Below are positions 40,589 to 46,356 of a stretch of 46,356 bases of DNA, piece after piece. Within the stretch, counting starts at the first letter, position 1. Every line of letters begins with the position of its first letter. The notes beneath the pieces are model-generated. The model was not told the origin of the DNA and made no database searches. It saw only the letters and a list, made by a program, of their open reading frames with translations. A program made the translations under genes and the position numbers. The stretch is taken from contig JAPKZA010000285.1 in assembly GCA_026394015.1 (NCBI GenBank), positions 1 to 46,356 of the forward strand, written 5' to 3'. This DNA comes from Acidobacteriota bacterium. Its GTDB lineage: Bacteria; Acidobacteriota; Terriglobia; Bryobacterales; Bryobacteraceae.

Positions 40589-42037
40589 TCATCTCAGGGC
40601 GGCGGCTACATCGAGGAGCGTTTTGTAGATCAGATCGACTCCGGTTTCCAGCGAGGCGATCGGGACCCGTTCATCATTGCCATGCATCCGCTTCAGGTCT
40701 TCGTGATCGATCGGGTATGGATAGATACCGTAGACGGGGATCCCGCGGGAACGCCAGGCGGAGGAATCGGTGCCGGCTTGGAACAGGTAGGGGGTCACCT
40801 TGGCAGTTGGGTAGACAGCGAGGGCGTGCTTCACGAGAGCCTTGTAGAGTTCGTTGTCGAGAGGAGACGGCTTTAGTGACGCGCGCATTTTCTGATAGGC
40901 GGCCATCTGCTGCTTTTGTTCCGGGGTGAGCACGACGTTAGAGGTGGTCGGCGACGCGGGCTCGATGGAGATGCGCGGATCTTCAACGACCCCTTTGATC
41001 TCGTCGATGAGCTCTTCGGTGGTGGTGCCCGGGATGGTCCGGAAGTTCAGCGTGACTTCGGCCGAGCCAGGGATGACGTTGCCACGGAAGCCGGCGTTCA
41101 TCAGCACAGGCGCAATGGTGTCCCGCATGATGGCGTGGAGCAGCGTATCTTCGGAGATGATTTTATCGGCCAGGGCGACCTTCTTCGGGTCATCCGAAAG
41201 GAGATCCCGGAAGGTCGTCTTCATCGGCTCAGGGCTGACCTCGGCGAGTGTCGAGAAGAACATCCGCGTCTCGGGGGTGAGCTTCACCTTGGTGTCGTAC
41301 GCCGAAAGCTTGGTCAGCGCGCGGCCCAGTGTATAGATGGCGTTGTCGGGCCGGGGCATGGACGAATGGGTGGAAGTGCCCTTCGCGGTCAGCGTGAGCG
41401 AGACGCCGCCTTTGTCGGCCGTGGAGATGGAAACGTAGGACGTTTTGCCGTCTTTGCCCTTGATGATCCAGCCGCCTTCGTTGAGCGAAAACTCGCAGTC
41501 GATCTTGTCCCAGGCCTTGTTGGCGAGCCACGTCGTGTTGTACAGGCCGCCTTCCTCGTCGGCTTCCGACAGGAAGATGATGTCGCGGTCGAGCTTGATC
41601 TTGTTCTTCGCGATGTTGAGGATGGCCTGCGCGAAAACGGCAAGGCCGCCTTTGAAATCGATCGCGCCGCGACCGTAAACAGAACCGTCCTTGATCACCC
41701 CATCGAACGGTTCGACGGTCCATTTTTCCCGTTCCACGCCGACGACGTCGGAGTGCGCGGCGAGCAGCACCGGCTTCTTTTTGCCGTTGCCACGGAGACG
41801 CGCGATAAAGTGCGACTTGCCCGCTTGGGGCGTTTGGATGATGTCGATCTCAAAGCCGAGCGGGGCGAATTTGGTCTTCAGAAACTGAGCGAGTTTGTCC
41901 TCGTTACCGGGAGCGTTGGTCGTGTTGATGCGGATGACATCGACGAGCAGTTTGGCGACATCAGGAACGTCAGCCGCCTGGGCGAGGGCACCCACGAGCA
42001 AAAAACCGCCGACTAGGAACCGCGCTTGGCAACCCAT
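40589..42037 (-). CDS. Exported M20 family metallopeptidase
   Basis: 482 residues with a Sec signal (MGCQARFLVGGFLLVGALAQAA), which supports the start at 42037 despite a 25-nt overlap with the preceding gene. The M20 zinc site is intact: His95 and Asp97 (LLAAHSDVVG), bridging Asp127 (YGRGAIDFKGG), and the catalytic Glu pair Glu161-Glu162 (SEADEEGG). A dimerisation domain follows (GGVSLTLTAKGTSTHSSMPRPDNAI), then a terminal HGNDERV block carrying the last metal-binding-type His. M20 enzymes hydrolyse dipeptides, N-acyl amino acids or carboxy-terminal residues; periplasmic location suggests a scavenging aminoacylase or carboxypeptidase. It is the last gene of the PSD1-B operon. Confidence 0.9.
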   Translation of the reverse strand: MGCQARFLVGGFLLVGALAQAADVPDVAKLLVDVIRINTTNAPGNEDKLAQFLKTKFAPLGFEIDIIQTPQAGKSHFIARLRGNGKKKPVLLAAHSDVVGVEREKWTVEPFDGVIKDGSVYGRGAIDFKGGLAVFAQAILNIAKNKIKLDRDIIFLSEADEEGGLYNTTWLANKAWDKIDCEFSLNEGGWIIKGKDGKTSYVSISTADKGGVSLTLTAKGTSTHSSMPRPDNAIYTLGRALTKLSAYDTKVKLTPETRMFFSTLAEVSPEPMKTTFRDLLSDDPKKVALADKIISEDTLLHAIMRDTIAPVLMNAGFRGNVIPGSAEVTLNFRTIPGTTTEELIDEIKGVVEDPRISIEPASPTTSNVVLTPEQKQQMAAYQKMRASLKPSPLDNELYKALVKHALAVYPTAKVTPYLFQAGTDSSAWRSRGIPVYGIYPYPIDHEDLKRMHGNDERVPIASLETGVDLIYKTLLDVAAALR

Positions 42038-42369
42038 TCGATATCCCCCTGGCCCGTCTCGGCGGTCATTTTGATCTCGTCCTTACCGGTGACTTTGCCC
42101 GTGTATTTGATCGTCATTTCGTTGTCCTGAAACTTGACCTGGAGTACGAAAGAGATCTTATCGCCGTCAAGTTTTCCCTGTTCGATGGTGGACTTGCCGA
42201 CCATGGAGCTAACCGTTTCACCGGTAAGTTTGGTGCCTTCGACCTTGAAGGTGAAGGTGCGCGACATGGATCCATTGGGGCCTTCGGCCGTAGCTTTCCA
42301 GTTGCCGGCGATGTCGGCGGCGAAGGCACTGAGGCCGGTCAAGAACAGAGAGAGAAGCAGACGTTGCAT
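42013..42369 (-). CDS. Small exported lipocalin-like hypothetical protein
   Basis: 118 residues with a Sec signal (MQRLLLSLFLTGLSAFA). The mature chain is an all-beta pattern: DIAGNWKATAEGPNGSMSRT, FTFKVEGTKLTGETVSS, GKLDGDKISFVLQVKF, MTIKYTGKVTGKDEIKMTAE. This looks like a small lipocalin-type barrel seen repeatedly in Acidobacteria and with no known ligand. A strong Shine-Dalgarno AAGGAG (42375-42380) lies 5 nt before the ATG and overlaps the DUF1501-B stop, so translation is coupled to it. Its last 25 nt overlap the start of the peptidase gene in another frame. Confidence 0.8.
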   Translation of the reverse strand: MQRLLLSLFLTGLSAFAADIAGNWKATAEGPNGSMSRTFTFKVEGTKLTGETVSSMVGKSTIEQGKLDGDKISFVLQVKFQDNEMTIKYTGKVTGKDEIKMTAETGQGDIEWVAKRGS

Positions 42370-42378
42370 GGAAGCTCC

Positions 42379-43722
42379 TTAGGCGAGTAACGCCTTCACG
42401 ACGCTACCATGAACGTCGGTGAGGCGGAAGTCACGGCCCGCGTGGCGATAGGTTAGCTTCGTGTGATCAAAGCCGAGGCAGTGCAGAATGGTCGCGTGGA
42501 AGTCGTGGACGGACATCAGGTTCTCCGTGATGTCGATGCCGTATTCATCGGACGCGCCGTAGACCATACCGGGCTTGATGCCGCCTCCGGCCATCCACGA
42601 AGAGAACGTTTTGTTGTAATGCTCGCGGCCATGTGGCGGGCCGCCCCAGGGGCTGCGGCCGAACTCGGTGGTCCAGACGACCAAGGTATCGTCCAGCATG
42701 CCCCGGGATTTCAGGTCCTTGATCAGGCCCGCGATGGGCCGGTCCACGTTCTTCGCCAGCGGAATCATGTTGTTGATTTCGCCGTGCACGTCCCAGTTGC
42801 CGGAGGAGCCGGTATCGATCAACTCGATGAAGCGGACCCCGCGTTCGGCCAGCCGACGCGCCACGAGGCACTGCCAGCCGAAGCCCTTCGTCTGGCCGCG
42901 TTCGAGGCCGTACAGGTTCATCGTCGCGTCCGTTTCTTTTGAGAAATCGAAGACCCCGGGCATCTCGCTCTGCATGCCGAACGCGGTTTCGAAGCTCTGG
43001 AGCCGAGCCGCCAGGGCCGGGTCGCCGGGGCGCGCGGTCTGGTGCTGCTTGTTCAGACGCGACAGCAGATTGAGCTCCAGCGATTGAACCTTCTCCGTCG
43101 GGGCCCGTCGGGCCAGATCGGCGACGGGTTGGGGGCCGCCCACGATGCGAGTGCCGGAGTGAGCGCCGGGCAGGAAGTCGGACGACCAGACCTGCGCCCC
43201 GGCGTAGGGCAGGACGGGCGCGAGCGCAATAAAGCTCGGCAGGTTCTTGTTTTCGGTGCCGAGGCCGTAGCTGACCCAGGAGCCGATCGACGGGCGCTTC
43301 ACCGTGACGGAGCCAGTATGCATGCCCATCGTCGCCTGGAAGTGGTCGTTGTGATCGCCCTGCAGTGAGCGGATGACGCAGAGATCATCGACGATGCCGG
43401 CCATCTCCGGGAAGAGGTCGGAGACGGTGGTGCCGCACTTGCCGTAGGCCTTGGAGCCCCACGTGGAAGGCAGCAGCAGGCCGCCTTTCCGGCCGCCGGT
43501 TTTCTTGTCGGCGGCGGCCTTAACGAGCGCCGGCTTCGGGTCGAAGGTATCAACGTGGGAGACGCCGCCGGTCATGTAGAGGAAGATGACGCGCTTGGCC
43601 TTGCCGGGGAAGTGGGACTGTTTCGGCGAAAGTTGGTCAGCGAGCAGACTTTGCACGACGGCGGGCATCATCGTGGAGGCCCCGAAGAGCGAGCGCAGGA
43701 GTTGGCGGCGGGGTAGAGGCAT
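42379..43722 (-). CDS. DUF1501 family Tat-exported protein, copy B
   Basis: 447 residues from ATG 43722. A longer frame to 43950 only reads low-complexity sequence across PSD1-B and is rejected. A twin-arginine-type signal (PLPRRQLLRSLFGASTMMPA) precedes the DUF1501 core: RVIFLYMTGGVSHVDTFDPKP, CVIRSLQGDHNDHFQATMGM, PSIGSWVSYGLGTENKNLPSF, LARRLAERGVRFIELIDTG, DTLVVWTTEFGR, GREHYNKTFSSWMAGGG and DFHATILHCLGFDH. It is paralogous to copy A at 27558. AAGGGA (43729-43734) is 6 nt before the ATG and overlaps the PSD1-B stop. Function is unknown beyond the strict pairing with PSD1. Confidence 0.92.
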   Translation of the reverse strand: MPLPRRQLLRSLFGASTMMPAVVQSLLADQLSPKQSHFPGKAKRVIFLYMTGGVSHVDTFDPKPALVKAAADKKTGGRKGGLLLPSTWGSKAYGKCGTTVSDLFPEMAGIVDDLCVIRSLQGDHNDHFQATMGMHTGSVTVKRPSIGSWVSYGLGTENKNLPSFIALAPVLPYAGAQVWSSDFLPGAHSGTRIVGGPQPVADLARRAPTEKVQSLELNLLSRLNKQHQTARPGDPALAARLQSFETAFGMQSEMPGVFDFSKETDATMNLYGLERGQTKGFGWQCLVARRLAERGVRFIELIDTGSSGNWDVHGEINNMIPLAKNVDRPIAGLIKDLKSRGMLDDTLVVWTTEFGRSPWGGPPHGREHYNKTFSSWMAGGGIKPGMVYGASDEYGIDITENLMSVHDFHATILHCLGFDHTKLTYRHAGRDFRLTDVHGSVVKALLA

Positions 43723-43732
43723 GGTGGTTCCC

Positions 43733-46066
43733 TTAGTCGATGAAGAAGAATTCGTTGCTCGAAAAGAGCACGCGCATGTAGCTCGTCCAGGCGGCGCGGG
43801 CTTCCGTTTGTGCCGTAGTTTGGGCGATGAAGGTGGTGGCCATCTGTTGCTCGACCGGGGTGGGGACGCGGGCGAAGAGCAGGCGGTGAGCGAGACGGAC
43901 GCGGCCGGCGACGGTGGGTTCGGCCATGCCAACCCGGACGGCCAGGGCATCGGCCTGCTTCTGCACGAACTCGTTGTTCATCAGGTACAGCGCCTGGGTC
44001 GCGGTGTTATTAGAGACGCGGACGGCGGTGGCGGCGTTCGAATCGGCGCCGTCAAACAGGTCGAGATAGGCGTGCGGCTTGAAGCGCTGCTGGAAGAGAT
44101 AGACCGAGCGTTTGTTGTGGTCGAAGGCGACGGGGTCGGCGACGAAGGGCTTGTGCTGGGTCTGGACGTAGCTGGCGCGCGGGGCGAACGGATGCGGCCC
44201 GCCGGGGACGGGGTCGAGGTTGCCGCTGAGGGCGAGCATGGAGTCGCGAGCTTCTTCGGCGGTGAGACGACGGCGATCGAAACGCCAGTAGGTCTCGTTT
44301 TTCGGGTCCTTGACGGCGTTGGCTTCGACGTGGCCGGAGGCGGTCTGGTAGGCCCGTGTCAACAGAATCGTCTTGTGCAGTTTTTTCAGGCTCCAGCCTT
44401 CGCGGATGAAGTCGGCGGTGAGTTGGTCGAGGAGTTCGGGGTGCGTCGGCTTCTCGCCACGGGTGCCGAAATCGTTCGGGGTGTTGACGATGCCGCGGCC
44501 GAAGTGCCACGTCCAAACGCGGTTGACGAAGACGCGGGCGGTAAGCGGGTTTTGATCGTCGGCGATCCAACCGGCGAGCAGGTCGCGGCCGGAGCCCTTG
44601 TGGTCGGCGGGGACGGGTTGGCCGCCGAGCACGGTGAGAAAGCCGCGCGGGGCTTCGGGGCCGAGGGTGTTGGGGTCGCCCTTCACCATGATGCGGGCGT
44701 TGACGGGCTTGGCATCCGAGACGCCATAGACCATCGGGATATCGGGCCAGGAGGAGCGAATCTGGAGTAACTCCGCTTGAGCTTCCAGGTAGGCCAGACG
44801 CTCTGCGGGCGGGGATTTAGGATCCTTCCCGTCGCCCTTCTTGACGATGCGGTAGGCGTCGACCATGCGCTTCTGCTGGCGGTCCAAGCGGGTTTGGTCC
44901 TTTTTGTCGAGCGCCGCGAAACCATCGAGATACTGGTGGTGTTCCGTGCCAGCCCAGGCGTATTTGCTGCTCTTGAAGATGCCAAAGAGCGCGTAGTAAT
45001 CGGCCGTGGGGATGGGGTCGAACTTGTGATCGTGGCAGCGGGCGCAGCCGACAGTGAGGCCGAGGGCCGCCTTGCCGAGGTTATCGATCGTGTCGTCGAT
45101 CGTGAGGTAGAACTCGCCTTCGGTTTGGCCGAAGCGGCGGGAGTTCGCCAGGTAGCTGGTGGCGACGATTTTGTCGCGACGATCCTCTTCGTTTTTGGCG
45201 GAGAGCAGGTCACCGGAGAGCTGTTCGCGGAGGAACTCGTTGAACGGTTTGTCCTGCTGGATGGAGCGGATCACGTAGTTCCGGTAGCGGCTCATCTCCG
45301 GGACGGGATAGTCGGAGGCGTCGCCGGCGGTGTCGGCGTAGCGGGCGACGTCGAGCCAGTGGCGGCCCCACTGTTCGCCGTAAGCGGGGCTGGCGAGAAG
45401 CTGGTCGACGACTTTCTCAAAGGCCTGGGGCGACTGGTCGGCGAGGAAAGCGGTGGACTGTTCGGGGGTGGGCGGCAGGCCGGTGAGGTCGTACGTCACG
45501 CGGCGGAGCAGGGCGGCTTTCGAGGCCGGCACGAGGGGCTTGATTTGCTTTTCGTCGAGCTTGGCTTTCACCCAACGGTCGATGGCGGTGCGGTTCCACG
45601 CCGGGTCAGTGATGGCGGGCGCGGCGACGGCTTTGACGGGCTGGTAGGCCCAATGCTTCTTCTCTTTTTCCCAGTCGTAGGCGGGTTTCAGCGCCGCGAC
45701 GGTGCCGCCGGTGCGGGGATCGGGAGCGCCCATTTTCACCCAGGCGACAAAGTCGGCCACCTGCTCTTTGGGCAGCGGCTTGCCGGGGGGCATTTTCAGG
45801 TCTTTGTGGGTGCCTTGAATGACCTTGATGAGCAGGCTTTCTTCCGGCTTACCGGGGACGACGGCGGGGATTCCGCTGCGGCCGCCTTTGCGAGTTGGTT
45901 CGGAAGAATCGAGATAGAGGCCGCCTTCGGCCTGCTTTAACTTTCCACTATGGCAGCCGTAACAGCGGGCGGCGAGCACGGGACGGATCTTCGATTCGAA
46001 GAAATCGAAGTCATCGGCGGCGGCCAATGCGGCAGCGGCACCTAGCGAAAGCAGAAGAAGGCGCAT
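43733..46066 (-). CDS. PSD1-type cytochrome protein (PSCyt1-DUF1549-DUF1553), copy B
   Basis: 777 residues from ATG 46066 (signal MRLLLLSLGAAAALAAA); a TTG at 46099 is in frame but would precede the signal by 11 residues. The haem motif CYGCH (Cys35, Cys38, His39) is in a PSCyt1 domain, with DLKMPPGKPLP as a possible axial-Met region. DUF1549 follows (RRVTYDLTGLPPTPEQS, HWLDVARYADTAG) with CARCHDHKFDP as a second CxxCH, then DUF1553 (NPLTARVFVNRVWTWHFGRGI, TQALYLMNNEFV). Unlike copy A it has no LamG domain, which explains most of the 240-residue difference. It heads an operon with DUF1501-B, the lipocalin-like protein and the peptidase. TATGAT lies 15 nt before the ATG. Confidence 0.92.
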   Translation of the reverse strand: MRLLLLSLGAAAALAAADDFDFFESKIRPVLAARCYGCHSGKLKQAEGGLYLDSSEPTRKGGRSGIPAVVPGKPEESLLIKVIQGTHKDLKMPPGKPLPKEQVADFVAWVKMGAPDPRTGGTVAALKPAYDWEKEKKHWAYQPVKAVAAPAITDPAWNRTAIDRWVKAKLDEKQIKPLVPASKAALLRRVTYDLTGLPPTPEQSTAFLADQSPQAFEKVVDQLLASPAYGEQWGRHWLDVARYADTAGDASDYPVPEMSRYRNYVIRSIQQDKPFNEFLREQLSGDLLSAKNEEDRRDKIVATSYLANSRRFGQTEGEFYLTIDDTIDNLGKAALGLTVGCARCHDHKFDPIPTADYYALFGIFKSSKYAWAGTEHHQYLDGFAALDKKDQTRLDRQQKRMVDAYRIVKKGDGKDPKSPPAERLAYLEAQAELLQIRSSWPDIPMVYGVSDAKPVNARIMVKGDPNTLGPEAPRGFLTVLGGQPVPADHKGSGRDLLAGWIADDQNPLTARVFVNRVWTWHFGRGIVNTPNDFGTRGEKPTHPELLDQLTADFIREGWSLKKLHKTILLTRAYQTASGHVEANAVKDPKNETYWRFDRRRLTAEEARDSMLALSGNLDPVPGGPHPFAPRASYVQTQHKPFVADPVAFDHNKRSVYLFQQRFKPHAYLDLFDGADSNAATAVRVSNNTATQALYLMNNEFVQKQADALAVRVGMAEPTVAGRVRLAHRLLFARVPTPVEQQMATTFIAQTTAQTEARAAWTSYMRVLFSSNEFFFID

Positions 46067-46081
46067 GGGGAACTTGTTAAA

Positions 46082-46087
46082 ATCATA
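46082..46087 (-). promoter_or_regulatory. -10-like element (TATGAT) for the PSD1-B operon
   Basis: TATGAT on the minus strand (5/6 to TATAAT) ends 15 nt before the ATG at 46066, predicting a leader of about 8 nt without a Shine-Dalgarno. With the cytochrome gene at 33457, it is one of two first genes whose box is farther than 9 nt from the start. Confidence 0.4.
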
Positions 46088-46186
46088 TCCTGTGCGCAAT
46101 TTTGGTGCATCCCCCTATAGCGAATGGGCTTGGATAGCGTTAGCGTTCCGTCAGAGCGTTCTCGTGTACGACGAAAACAAGGATCC

Positions 46187-46198
46187 AGTTCATGAACT
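46187..46198. promoter_or_regulatory. 12-bp perfect palindrome AGTTCATGAACT, possible operator
   Basis: The stretch 46067-46292 holds no convincing gene and is clearly AT-richer than the rest of the window. It contains this perfect 12-bp palindrome about 100 bp upstream of the PSD1-B -10 box, and a tandem TAGCGT pair at 46135-46146. The palindrome is a plausible dimeric repressor site, but one occurrence is weak evidence. Confidence 0.2.
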
Positions 46199-46292
46199 AG
46201 TCCACTCAAAGAAACGCAGAACCGGAGCAAGAACTCAATGAAAGAGATATATAAAGTAATTCACTACTGTCCAAAACAGCACTTACTCTCTC

Positions 46293-46356
46293 CTAGAATC
46301 TGATTTCGGCGAGCCCGACGGGGTCGAGCGGTAGAGTAAGCGCCACTTTGATCGGC
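46293..46356 (-). CDS. Possible C-terminal end of a gene entering from the right edge
   Basis: Read on the minus strand from the window edge, one frame gives about 20 residues (PIKVALTLPLDPVGLAEIRF) ending in TAG at 46293-46295. The composition looks like a genuine hydrophobic protein tail with C-ending codons, matching the window's genes. Another frame is also open over part of this stretch, so the call is tentative and no family can be named. Confidence 0.3.
   Translation of the reverse strand, partial: PIKVALTLPLDPVGLAEIRF

Noticed and set aside
46135-46146. Tandem TAGCGT repeat as part of a repeat array
   Set aside because: Only two copies, with no further units in the flanks.
46231-46260. 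TATATAAAG-like sequence as a plus-strand promoter
   Set aside because: No start codon with a convincing reading frame follows at any sensible distance.

Overview
The window is a GC-rich, densely packed bacterial chromosome segment. The gene content points to Acidobacteriota, most likely a Solibacter/Bryobacter-like lineage. The signs are Oar-like TonB-dependent receptors with a carboxypeptidase-type N-domain, ECF sigma factors of the TIGR02999 type paired with Ser/Thr kinases, two PSD1 (DUF1549/DUF1553 cytochrome) plus DUF1501 pairs, a TIGR02603-type cytochrome and a Tat-exported Gfo/Idh oxidoreductase. This assignment is inferred from gene families, not from a marker gene. No rRNA, tRNA, CRISPR array, insertion sequence or prophage was seen.

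Layout. (1) 1-637: the 3' part of a conserved hypothetical gene. (2) 662-8135, plus strand: an envelope-biogenesis operon of an Omp85 protein with about seven POTRA repeats, a SurA-like chaperone without a PPIase domain, and TamB. (3) 8137-21480, minus strand: ten nearly gapless genes. In transcription order they are ECF sigma, Ser/Thr kinase, globin, ECF sigma, Ser/Thr kinase, DUF4105 protein, Oar-like receptor, S1/P1-nuclease-like protein, YdcF-like protein and a hypothetical exported protein. The first six form one or two sigma/kinase signalling modules around a single-domain globin. (4) 21535-23151: a kinase fused to an FGE/SUMF1-like domain, divergent from that operon. (5) 23148-30694: a Gfo/Idh oxidoreductase divergent from PSD1-A/DUF1501-A, then a propeller/helical exported protein. 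(6) 30716-33417: a histidine phosphatase and a patatin-POTRA-barrel protein. (7) 33457-37321: diheme cytochrome c, PQQ dehydrogenase and serine hydrolase. (8) 37311-39596: a DUF4139 protein with an inserted carboxypeptidase-like domain. (9) 39597-40583: a 458-bp gap holding one doubtful exported ORF, then a frameshifted hypothetical gene. (10) 40589-46066, minus strand: PSD1-B, DUF1501-B, a small exported protein and an M20 peptidase. (11) 46067-46356: a promoter region and possibly the tail of another gene.

The most notable pattern is regulatory. Twelve genes, nearly all of those that look first in their transcription unit, have a TANNNT -10-like hexamer ending only 6-9 nt before the start codon (TATAAT, TACAAT, TATACT, TATAAA, TAGACT and others). 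Transcription would then start at or within a few nt of the start codon, so leaderless mRNAs are predicted. At two divergent junctions only 21 and 24 bp long, the same 8-mer AGTATAAA supplies overlapping -10 elements for both directions. Genes inside operons instead use stop/start overlaps or Shine-Dalgarno sequences. All six convergent junctions overlap or lie within 5 nt, three of them sharing one tetranucleotide that holds both stop codons, so no room is left for intergenic terminators.
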